Made by a program: the position numbers and the translations under genes
Origin: Rhynchonema sp. JSB1_4
Taxonomy: Eukaryota; Nematoda; Chromadorea; Monhysterida; Xyalidae
NCBI GenBank assembly: GCA_030248065.1
Contig: JASAMV010006598.1
Coordinates: forward strand, 1-64,000
Reading direction: 5' to 3'
DNA length: 64,000 nucleotides
Notes under the pieces: model-generated
Databases searched by the model: none
Seen by the model: the letters and a program-made list of their open reading frames with translations, nothing else
Told to the model about the DNA's origin: nothing
In this document: positions 1 through 11,733 of the stretch, in pieces
How positions within the stretch are numbered: the first letter of the stretch is position 1
Layout: the number at the start of each line of letters is the position of its first letter

Positions 1-3000
1 GATCTGCAAAAGTACGGTAGCTTGGCAACATAAAAAGTTAGCGCGCGCCGCCAGGATGCAAGATTCCCCCTGAAATTGCAGCTGGTACTATACTGTATAA
101 CCTCGGCTCGCCTTCGTTCTCAATCGTTAACTTTTAACTGTATCGATAACTCATCAATCTCGTATCCTTAACCGGTAAGCGGATAAATGAACGCGTTTTT
201 CATCCGGTCTGTTCGTGTCGGTGGGCTGGCAGCCAAAATCAATTTCTCACCGTTTTGTTTCTGTCCAGGCACCGCGCATCATCAACCAACACCAACGGCA
301 AAGGGTCACACTAGAATTTTTCGTAGCCGCGGTTGTTATTGTTCACTTCACTAAAACCACACGCCAGAAAACAAATACAATATTTTACAATGTCAGTGTT
401 CCTGGTTCCAGCCCTTGTTGCTTCGGTGCACCACTCGGTTTCTGTCTGAGCCCGGACTAAATATTTTGGGCGGGGGACCCAAACTTGGACTCTTCTTGTG
501 TTCACTGGTTTTGCTCGTGCGTATGCATCAAGCAGACGAACAATATTTTTCATTTTTGGGGTTGGTCTGTCTTTTGGTGGTCCGAAAATTTGAACGGATC
601 ACTATGTCAATCAACACGAGACTACGCGGTGCAGCTGGCGGATTTTTGCGAAATTCTTTGGGTTCTCTCTGTGTGTTGTGCAACATTCAATATCTTGCTC
701 CAGGTTTTGTTTGGTATCCAAGCGTGATGAAAAAATATACATTAGGCGCCCAATCTGCCTGCGGTAGCGCATTGTTTTGTGATGTTTTAGCCGGGCGCAC
801 AGTCGTATGATAATATGATAAAACCCCAATGCAGCTGTAGTAAAAAATCCGCGATTTTGGGGTGAAACAGCATAGTGAGAGAAACACCCACAAAAAAGCT
901 GAGAGTCCCCTGTTCTTGAGAACACTATAGTGGAAACTTTTTGATTATTACAAAAATATGCCACGGTCACGTCACAGCATCGTGTTTATCCATATCAATG
1001 GTGAAGATAATCGTCGCTGCGTGCGTATGCAGATACGCCCCTGTTTCTTGTTCCACTCCACCTGGTTTTGCTTTCACACTTTTGCTTTTTCTTGTTGAAG
1101 TGGAGTTTGATCATGACGGCGAAGTTTGATTTTCTGGCGCGATACTGAAAAATTCACACGTTCAAAACACGCATGTTTGGACCAAACATGGTCGTGAAAA
1201 ACAACTGAACGTAAGTGACTTTACGCATTGCAAGTATGCAGCAACGAACAGCAGAGTTTGAAGAAGCGTTTTATCAAATGTATACCTACTGTATGCTGCA
1301 AACAATTTTGCTGCAATTTTATTTCGTATTCACTTCAGTCGAACACCCAAGTATTGCGGAAGCACAGCCAAGCAGAATTGCAGGCTTTTTCGTCAGCCGG
1401 AACGGTCTGCATAAGTAATAGCGTTGGGTTAAAATTGTAACAAGAAACCATTTATCATTTCACGCGAAGAAAAATGGCAAAAATTATGTGCGCCGCAGTG
1501 TGCGCGCGTTAAGACCGTGCGAATTCCGGCGTAATTCTAGTTCATTATTATTGTTGAAAGCTGTAAGTTCGACAACGTGATATATATTTCATAATTTTTA
1601 CTAATAGAAACACGTGCATTAGTGTAAATCGGGCGTTAATTACAATTGCAAAAAACGGTGTCAGGATAAACAAAACAATGAATCCATATCCAGACATGGG
1701 ACGGGGGCACAAAATCAATAAATAACCATTTCTGTCCCATAAATCTCTCAAAGTGGCTATATCGCACACTGAACTATAATAAACTGCCAGACCGCTGCCT
1801 TGCGCAGCAGTCATCCAATAATCAAATTCTAGGGGTATGACCCCGGCCTGAGCCGTTGGACCCTGAAACAAACAAACAGGACCCGAAAACGGAGCCCAAA
1901 CCCTGGGTACCGTGTGTGAATGATTGATCATCGAGGCTGCCTACCACTGACAGTTCGTATTATTTGTGTGCGTTCACTGCGTCCTGTGATCGATGCACTC
2001 CGACAACGTACATCGATGCTTTACGCTGGCCTTGAATTATCAGGGTGGTACTGATTGGCAATTCAGAATTCTCCATCAATGTTCTTTGCATGATTTTCAA
2101 AGGAAGATAATAGGAAAATATTTTAAGGTGAAAATACCGCTTGACCAATAGAAATCCTGGGATACAGATTCAGGCAATTTTCAGGCCCGTTTCAGGCCAG
2201 TAAGCCTGTGCCTGCCATTATCATGCCTGAAAATCTAAACTGCTGACTGCACGCGCTCGCTCAGTGACAGGAGCATATTGCAGCAGCAGCTTTGTAACCG
2301 ACACCACCAAGCTCTCTGATGTATATATGCGCCTGAATGTTAGGCTTTTATTCAAGTGCACCCTGAATCCGAGTAGGAACCGGAACAATAGATCAGGCAA
2401 ACTTGGTGCCGAACCTGTTTTGGACAGCGCTGCTACTGCACACCAAGCAGGCAAGCAGCGCAGGCACAAATGTGTTTTTGCAAATGTGCAACCAAAAGAC
2501 CCACCACGACACCACACTGGGTATGAATTGTTTGGGAAAATTTATAGTTTCTCATTTTTATGGGCGCGCGCATTCACACACACGCACAAGGGGCGGCGCG
2601 CGCTCACGATTTATGTGGTGTTAATTGACGCATAGTTTATCACGCACCACGATATGCTCTTGTGTTGTGTAGCGCCATTTATTTTTATTAATAGTTGTTG
2701 TTCCATATTTTATGGGCAGTGGAGAAAGATTTATTGGAAATATTGTAACTGTCAATGTCTGATGTTCGATATACTAATAATTGTGGGGTACATTATTATG
2801 GCTAGATTTATGTCCTGTTTGTTTTATGACCGCGAATTTGCACTTGAGCACTATAGTAATTTTTATGTAATTGGTTTCATGTTGAATGTCATAGACCTTC
2901 CTAATACAGCTATAATTACAATAAAGGTTCATTGTTGTTTGCAATTAAGCAGCCATTTTTATCATGAAGTGTTCATCACATGAATTGGCAGTCTGTCTTT

Positions 3001-4373
3001 GGTTTCCCTCCCGCTCCGAATGGGCGGTGAACCAGGCAATCGTCAGTGCGAAACCACAAGAGGGCCACATCAGTACAAAAGCACCAATGGGCTAGTTTTG
3101 CGCTCCACTATAAGACTAGTCACACACAAACCGAGGCATGCTCCTTCACCACTGGATTTGATTCTCACATCACATCATATCCCCTTCCGTGTGTTCTGTA
3201 CTCGCTCTTCTCCCGATAGTTCCCCTTTTCCCTACCATGCCTTAGCTATTCTCATAAGCATGTTTTCTGCCGTAGCACAAGCGCGAAGCTAAAAGTTGCA
3301 ATGTATACGACGATATGAGTGACGTTGTATGGCACTAGAATGTGGCACGATTCACAATATTTCCTAATCTCGGTATAATCGCGCACCAGTGTAGCGCGCG
3401 CAAGTCACGATTTCGCCATAGCTTTCCCTGTATTGTCAAGGGAATACCAGTCTGCGCCACAAAGCATATATGGAGTGCAAACTGGCGCGAAACCATTGTA
3501 TACACCACGCTGTGAAAACACATTGAATGCCTTGAAGTTTATGCTCTGCTAACTGTGCTGGAATGGTTTTGGGGAACTCATAGCCACATGGAGTATACAT
3601 ATATGGCGCACCAGGTCACCCTCGGTATATGAATGCGTCATGATAGCTGACATCAGACCACTGTGGAAACCAGAAGTATACTTGTCCATGCCTTTTCAAC
3701 TTCGGGACATTTCGATTTTGTTCTATTTTGCAAACATAACACCACAGACTGGTGAGTCCTGCCCAAAATCAAGCTCCGTAATAAACTGCGAACTATAGCC
3801 GTGAAGTGGCCCAAAATAACTGGTTAACTGACTCTTGAGAGCGAACTTTGCCGGTGCACTGATTTTGGCACCTTTGGGAGTTTTGCGCGAAAAAGACGCA
3901 AAAGTGGACCATACCAGATTTGCACACTTCATAAACCACTGGGTGGCTCATAACGAACTATGTATATATGGTGGAGTTCATGATTCATTTTGCAACGTTC
4001 TCAAAATTGGTCGAGACTGCGTTTGCGCTCTTTGATTGAGTGGCTCTCTCGGAAATTCATTCTTCTTCGTTTCCAGCTCAATATCGTTTTCGTTTACCAC
4101 CCGATACGTTTGCTTCGCACATATATTTCTTTTGAAATAGCATATTTCTCTCAAACTTTGAATAAAACATCGATCATATACGGTGTTGTCGTGCACATAC
4201 TATGCATATTGATATACCTTTGATACCGAATCAGCATGTCATTTGCAATCGTCTGTATTTCTGCTTCTCTGTTTGTTTCCGTGCTTGTTTGCAAGTCGAT
4301 AAACCTTACAACAGACATTTTTCCAGGCTCAGAATTCCACCAATCCCTCCCCGCCCACACACAATAACACAAA
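1..4373. other. Intergenic, no supported gene
   Basis: No open frame here has recognisable protein similarity or a convincing chain of splice sites. A minus-strand frame at 1548-1931 has an acceptor-like and a donor-like site around about 46 codons, but I recognise no family. A short dispersed motif (ATCGTCAGTGCG) lies near 3040 and recurs through the window. Confidence 0.5.
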
Positions 4374-7300
4374 ATGCGACACAAAGAATCCCTCCTGCTG
4401 CCACCGACCAGTCACCAGTATGTCCCTGAGCTTGCAAGGCCAATGCCACGCAAGAAACGTCCACCTGATCGTCGACGTAGTGGCAATGCTGCCCAATTGG
4501 CGCTTGTGTCCACGCTGGCCGCATTTATTGGCGCTGCGGTACTGCTAGTAGCCGCAGTGCTATTACGCGAATTCTTCACAACTCCCGATCTGAGCCCGGG
4601 TAATGACATTTTAATAGATCCATCGGTCGTGATGAGACCATATCTTACTAATTGGACTCTGCTCGGTCCAGACCAGGACCCGGCGACCGGACAGAAACAA
4701 TGGAAGTTCAGAAGGAAGATGCAAGCCGGATTTGATGATGGTGTGTTACTGTAACCTTGTTTCATTGTTTGGGTTACTGTAACTAACAACATGGTCATTT
4801 TTTGCTCTAATTCAGTAATAATTGTCGTAGTAATCTAGGTCGCAGACGCTATGGCGCCTCCAGATGTTCAGCGCATTTTGAATTTTTTGCTCTAAAATGG
4901 TTCTCGAAGCAAAAAAATCGGGCCGTTCTGAGCAGCGGACGTGCCCGCGCGTTTTATGGAAATTTGAATTTTTCTGATTGGGCGCACTCAAACGGTAGGG
5001 CCTCTGTACATGTGTCAGGATTACGGTAGTTCCATGTGTGATCAAAAATGGGCTACAATCAAAAAAAATTTGACGAGTGTTCAAGGTCAGAATTGAAATT
5101 GTGAATAACGAAGCGCGTTGTGTTTTACCGTAGCCTCGATTGTAATAATAGGAGGGTTACTCTGTATCGCACTTTAACTGTTGCGTTAGAATATCCGTGA
5201 TTTGATAATTTTTCAAGTGCTTGACGTTTGATTCTCCTCTAGAAACATTCTGCAGTTCTGTTTGTGCCGACTGGCTCAATACTTGGCCCTGTAACACCAC
5301 AAAGAGACACGACTGCGTACACAAAATCCCATTGCAGACCTGTTCGACTGTTCCGTGGTGTCGCAGTTGCTCCGTTCCGCCACCTACACGTCAACAGGTT
5401 GGACCAAAGCGGTGTACCGGGCATCGTCAGTGTCACAGCACCAATTCGCCATCAAACTGGTCAACCCGGATGGAGTGCACATGCGTGATTGTGCGCTCGA
5501 ACACAACGCAGCGTTCTGCCATGCTCAGGCGTCGATCAAATTGCTCAAAGAGTTGGCGTTGTTCTATGAAATGCGACACTCAAACATTGCTAGGGTGAGC
5601 ACGTATACAAAAAAGTTTTACGGTTCTTTCTCATTGCAGTCTTCAAATGAAATCCTCAGATTGTGCAAATTTTAATCAAAGATATTTCATTTCGAGTCCG
5701 CGCTTAAAAATTCCAAAAAATCCTACCAAAACAGTCAATCCTGGCAGTCATTTCTCCCCAAAAATTCTCCTCCATAAATTTTACACTTTGTCACGAAACA
5801 TTCCATACCACCGGTGTGTGTGTCAGTTTACACTTCATTATGTAATCAGCACAGCAGGCTCTCAGGGGTGAATGATGGTCGCTTTCTTGTGATTGGGTAC
5901 GATCACTAATTTCGTCCATAATGTCAAGGGGTACCCACTGATCACATGGACCTACCGTAACCCATCAAGTCGACATTTTCGCTCGCACGCAGTGGGGGAC
6001 TGATGGTGCTGGGGCCAGATGGGTGATCAATCTTCTGTCACTGATCTGTGCCCGCAAGCACACGTGACTGACAGTAACCGATTTATCTTGGTCAAAATTT
6101 TTGGACGCCAACCATAGATTGTAGTTAGCTATAGCTGGCAGGAAGGTATACCCTACCCTGGTTATCGCTCTTCCACCTCTGCTACATTGTCCAGTGGCAA
6201 GGTCCGGGGACCCGAACTACTAGTCAAGCACCGTTTTGGGCACTGTGATAAGCGCGATATGATCCCCGGCCCCCCGGTATGGCTGTCCGAGTGTACTGGG
6301 TCCAAGTGATTATGATTGAATGCTTTTATAGATACGGGGCTCTTGGCTAACCCAAATATAGACATGGTGTAGTCAAAATACGAAATATGCTGTGCTCTGT
6401 TTTGTACTTGTGCATATTGTGGAAAATTTTGGTTCTGGGTGAAACAATGAATATGGGGCATGTAATACATGTACTTTTTCGATCAAAAGGGCCAAAATCG
6501 CACAATTGTAGCGATTGCTACAGTATACTACCAGGTGAACCTATATACAGTACCAGCTGCAATTTTTGGCTGATTGGCGGCAAAGCCTGCCGCGCCTGCA
6601 GGCGCAGGCTCAATACAAAAGATAGCAGCTTGCCGCGCCTGCAGGCTGAGCAAAAAATGGCGTTGGAGGCATCATCCCACTAATAATGGAGACTTGAAAA
6701 ACCTAGTTTGCCAACTTGACATTCGTAGACCAGCTACAGTATTCTCACACTATACTTTCAGCTACGAGGTTACTGTATCCCCGAGAACCCAGTCGAATAC
6801 CTCGACGGTGCAACATCAAGCAACACGTGGCAATTGGCCGTAGTCACTGATTGGGCCGAACCAATCAACATTATCGATTTGCTACAGTTGGATTGGGAAT
6901 CGAGATTGAAGGTAAGGGATAAGCGTGGAGGTTTGGTGCATTTGCACTGACGACGTTCTGATGCCCCGAAAGTTATTTTGAGAAATGGGCAAGCTCCATT
7001 CAGGATTCTGCATTTGACTGTGGGAGTGGTGCCGTTAACCGGCATGACAGTACGTTCGCAACACTCCACAGGGAACTCTATATTGATTTCACTAAGGACA
7101 ACTTTGGGGCACAACAGAAGCACTTGTATACTGACGATGACCTGATGCAATAACGACCACCGTCTCCCAAAACAGGACAAAATGGTCAAAGGAAAGGAAA
7201 ATGTAGCATAGAAAAATGACTTCCCGTTGAAAATTGAACATGCGATTGACATCGTTGTGGAGACGCACTCGACACGACTGCAGCCACACCACGCTAAATC

Positions 7301-9758
7301 TGGCCTGGTTTGCACGCATTGAGTGTGTCAACTCAGCGTTTCAACTTCTGCGTCAACCGCTTCTCCATGACGCTCAAACCAATCCACCAAACCCAATGCA
7401 TCGTCACATTCATATGTTTCCAGCGTCTCCACTCCATCTCCCAACTGTTGTCCTACCTCTCCCAATCTCCGCTCGGCTCAATCGGCGTCACGGACTTTCG
7501 ACGTCAACAATTTGTGACCGATTCAGCCCAGAATGTGATTCTCGTCGATTTGGACGATTTGGCAATTCACGAACCCGCCTGTGCATCCGAGCAGGACTGC
7601 AGCAGGCTCGAGACACATGCGGCAGTCACACCCATACTTGGGGATGTGATCAGATGCAGGGAGTATGCGTGCAAAGGTGAGGCAATATGCAGGTTACTAC
7701 AGTCTATCCTCTTTGTAGTGGACCTTTCATAAGTTTTTGATGGTTTGGGTCACCTTGATTGTGTACAGTATACCATTGAGACTCCAGTGGTGAGCACTAT
7801 TAATGTTGGGACTGGATCACGTCGTTAAGTGTGGGGGGGTGTATTACCCCCGTGTCAATATTTATTCACTTAAATTCACTGCTTTACCGCAAAACCCACG
7901 TACAGTTGCGCGCATTCCAAACTATTCCCAGGTCACAACGAACGCTCGAACCTGCGTGCGGCGTACCGCGTGTTCTTCAACGACCTCTTGCTGCCGGGTG
8001 TACCCGACCAACTATGGGCCGACTCCATTGCCCTACTCGACGACATGAAGAATGCCAAGATCACGGCCAATGAAGTGTGGCAGTACGTGGCAGCACTGGC
8101 AGATCGATATGGCAGATTGGCTATGGTCGGGGCGGAGGAAAGGCGACGCGCGGATAGTGCTGGTGGGCGTTGAACTTTGTGGATGCACCCAACTGTCCAG
8201 ACTTTGTGCATTTACAGTTTGTATGTTGTGTCCACCAGCTTTGTGATGAATAAATGTCACGCTGGTCATTTGTTTGGAAAAAAGCCGAATATGCTCGCAT
8301 AAAAGGTCGGCTTCTCGGCCTCTAAGGCTGGAGTGAAAATCACCTGTGGCGCATGTAAGAATTTTGGTTCAAAATATGTCAAAAATGCTGTTTCGATTGC
8401 TCATTGGTGGAGAATACACACGTAGTGACCTACATGTCACTGAACTCCGAAACAACTGTCGGGTTCAGCGTTTCAATGCGGAGTGAACTGTGAGGACATC
8501 AGATCTGAACAGCTGGACCAGAGCATGATTCTCAGCCTAAAACTTCAATTATCCTTGCTATCATAATGTTTCAGTGTACGATGTGCTGCACAACATGACC
8601 ATTCCATCGGGCACCTACCAATGTCGAGGCAGTCGCACGCCCACCAGCTGTGAGCTCAGCGTTGCGAGTGTGTCCGAGGCACGAGCCTTGTGCGCCAACA
8701 GTGCTGAATGCAACGCCATTGTGCTGACCAGGGGCAAACGATCGTGGACTGGTTGGTGAAGCGATTGTCTTGGCTTCGTGCATTCACACTGACGATTGCC
8801 TGGTGCACCGTCTCGCTGGGAATGGGCGACTAAAAGCAAGTTGCACAACTCAGTGTGGTGCAACCAACGCAATGGTCTAACAACAGACAAGTTTTACCCA
8901 TTTCGATCTGTTCTCACAGACGGGTGGGTGCACAGGGACATCGTCAGTGTGTGGAATGCTCTTTCGACGTTGAAAAGCTCTCTGATAAAACATTGAACTT
9001 GTCTTCGCAATGTGTGATAATGCATGATGGCTTGGACCGGATCAGCCTGTAAAAACGGGGAGTGCTACATTCATACTAAAGGTACAGTATGTACATGCTT
9101 TTTTAGAAACGGAACCGTGAAAACTCAGGCTTAGGCAAACACCCCCAAAAAAAAAAAAACACAAACCCCCACACCCAACAACACCCCCCCCCCCCTCTTT
9201 ATTAGCTTTCAGGCCAAAACGCAATACAGGATCGCACGTTGAGTGGGTGTTTGGACCAATATAATACGGAAAGACTATACATGCTTTTTGAGAAACCCTA
9301 AAACTTTTGGTGGTGGTAACTTTGAAACCGTAAGACAGCCTCTGAAATTTGACTTTCCCTTATCTCAGGCTTAGGCTCCTTGTCAGTTTCAGGCCAAAAC
9401 CCAAGCCAATCCGTGCATTCTATGAAAAAATCGAAATTTGATTTTGAAGGAGTGGGACATTCCCCACTAAACGTCCCGTACTGCGGTGCATTCAGAATAT
9501 TAGTATCGCGCGTGAAAGCGCGTTGATCGCGCGCAGTTTGCACACACTCACGTCAACTGCAAATACGCTCAATATTCTTATACGCACTGCACTAATATTG
9601 CAATTTATCCAAATCACACACAATTCAATATAATTGCAGGTCGTCTAATCGTCGAGCTGAAGCAAGTCATCGACCACCTTCAACCATCAACAGGCTCGGT
9701 CGTGTATCGCATTCGACATTTAACGGCAACTACGAATAAAAATAATGATGGATTCTGA
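4374..9758 (+). CDS. PKDCC: PKDCC/VLK-like secretory-pathway tyrosine kinase
   Basis: Seven exons: 4374-4740, 5338-5594, 6762-6911, 7424-7676, 7932-8162, 8575-8751, 9640-9758. Phases agree and the product is 517 aa (human PKDCC is about 493). Residues 40-64 form a signal-anchor helix after a basic stretch. The kinase core starts at GWTKAVYRA (143-151). The AIK lysine is K162, VTDF lies at 280-283, and DLDD at 300-303 takes the place of DFG, as in PKDCC. The last two exons encode the family's cysteine-containing C-terminal module ending in a TWTGR-like motif (here SWTGR). Family members phosphorylate tyrosines of secreted and ER/Golgi proteins; that role is inferred from homology. A second in-frame Met at residue 24 is an alternative start. 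The exon 2 acceptor was chosen because upstream AGs give the wrong phase or run into a stop. Confidence 0.92.
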
Positions 9759-11580
9759 TCTGCGCCCGGAATTTCTGTGAAATTCAGGGTCAACTTGAGT
9801 GTATGAACCGGCCTGCGACCGGGGCAGTTGTATGAAATAGTACGGACGCCATAAGTTATGGATAGATATTCTTAATTGAAAATCGAAATTCGGTGAAAAC
9901 GACACAGACAATCAATCGAGCTTATTTCTTATTCTTTTGGTGGAAAGCATAATGCTGCATTGTTGCCTTTCAACAACTTGATATTAAAACTCTTGATTTG
10001 AAACAAATCGTTGGTTTTATTTTTATTTTGATACTCATGTGTGAGTCATCACCGCTATTGCGTTTTTCATTATTGTACAGTATTTCAATTGTTTCCTTGA
10101 CCATTGTTTCGTTGCACAATCTCAGCTTCGCAGCCATATGGCTCGGCTACAGGGTATTTCTGTACAAAGTATTGTATATTTTCTGTTTCGCCTTTTGCGA
10201 ATAAAGTTATATTTATATTCAACACAGAGACCTGTAGCATAATACAAAATGTCTGACGTAGAAAACGGTGTGATTTTCTTCAGTATCACAAGACACCGCT
10301 AGTTTACGATCAAAACACAATAGCGGAGTCAGCTCGGTTTCACTTGAAAGCAGTAAAAACGTCTTATTACTGATAAGCAATCTGGTGCCAAGTTTTGTCA
10401 GTTGACACATAGGTTCCGGCATCGAAATTGGGAGACATGGGAAATTTCCGATCGTGGAAAGTTCCACTTGAAGGAACACACACACACACGCATGGAAAAA
10501 AGCAGTTCATTTTGCTTCATTTCTCTCAGAGCATCCAGATAATAAAAATGTGGATACACGCGCACCCGTGGATGTTTTGGATAAATGCATTCCTCGCAAA
10601 TTTCGACGTGTGCCTGAATCGTCAATTTTTGCTTGCAACTTTGATCGTGTATTGTATACAATCCCCGTGTGAATGCTTGCTGGGTGCTGCAACGAAGAGA
10701 ACAATGACATCAGAGACCGATACGATGTGCCTGGTGCCTCTGGTGTGTGTCCGAGGCCTCCACTCCACAAGCCGAGGCACCGAACATTCTGTCGCGGTGG
10801 ATTCATTTCAAGCAGGTATGTATGTATGTAAACATATGTCGCCGTTGATTCTAGCCGATGTGGTTTTTGCTGGTTAATTTTATCTTGGAATGTGCCGATG
10901 TTTTATTAATGTTATGTCTGCATGCAGTACATCCTAAATGCTTTTTCAACCACAACTGAATGTAAATTGCCGTATAACCGCTGAAATTTGCAAAGTGCGT
11001 GGAGGTCGTTTTATCTGCGGACAACGTTTTTTTTAGCCATTTGGACCACCAAGCAACAAAGCACGGTTTACTGTAACAGTCTGTGCACATCAAACGCCAC
11101 TCACATGACCTATTCCTTATCTGACAAAACCTAATGATTTGCTTTATTGACAGAAAAGTTTACTGCGAAAATGTGCACGCGTTTTCCGGTTTTGGAGCCG
11201 GGAAAGTTTATTGCGGTGACCTGACGCTGACGCTGCGGTATCAAGATTGGAGTTAGGATTCGATCGGTATTGCGTTGGTCACGTGACTTTGTCGCATCGC
11301 AGATTTTCTGAAGTTGCTGATTTATTTCGGCTAGCGTAAAAAATGTTTCAAGATACCTAGTGAACAACTTTTAGGCTGGTCAAAATAAGTGGCACAAAAT
11401 AAATCTCGAAATATTGCCAATACGAAAAAGTCGCTTGACCGAAACCCAAGACAGGCAGAATTCTTATCACCAAAATTGGTACCGCGGCCGCTTTGCTTTT
11501 GTGCTCTTTTCTGATGATAACCGATGACGATTTGTTTCAGAAATAAACAATAAAGCAGCCATAAATACAAACAGTCGGTA
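9759..11580. other. Intergenic, nothing supported
   Basis: The stretch is AT-rich between the kinase 3' end and the BHMT-like promoter. An AATAAA near 10200 could be a polyadenylation signal. Open frames are short with no recognisable similarity. Confidence 0.45.
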
Positions 11581-11581
11581 G

Positions 11582-11665
11582 CCAATCACCGCACCGTCTG
11601 GTGACGTCAACGGCAGGCGCGGGAATATAAAAGGGACGGCGTATCAAAGCTGATGACAACTCAGT
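11582..11665 (+). promoter_or_regulatory. CCAAT + CRE + TATA core promoter of the BHMT-like gene
   Basis: CCAAT lies at 11582, a full palindromic cAMP-response element TGACGTCA at 11602-11609, and the TATA box AATATAAAAG at 11624-11633. An initiator-like TCAGT at 11661-11665 follows about 35 bp downstream. The first ATG after it is at 11734 and opens the likely coding sequence. The order and spacing suit a regulated pol II promoter; use of the CRE is inference. Confidence 0.7.
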
Positions 11666-11733
11666 AGTTGAACTGTATTTCTTGAACCCTGAGCTTCTTC
11701 TGATACCAGAGCTACTATATTATCGGTGAAGCA

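Noticed and set aside
1548..1931. 127-codon minus-strand frame with plausible splice sites
   Set aside because: No family resemblance, no neighbouring exons, and the C-terminal half is AT-rich chance sequence.
9184..9196. Poly-C tract beside a poly-A tract after the kinase exon 6
   Set aside because: Simple sequence within an intron; no further structure.
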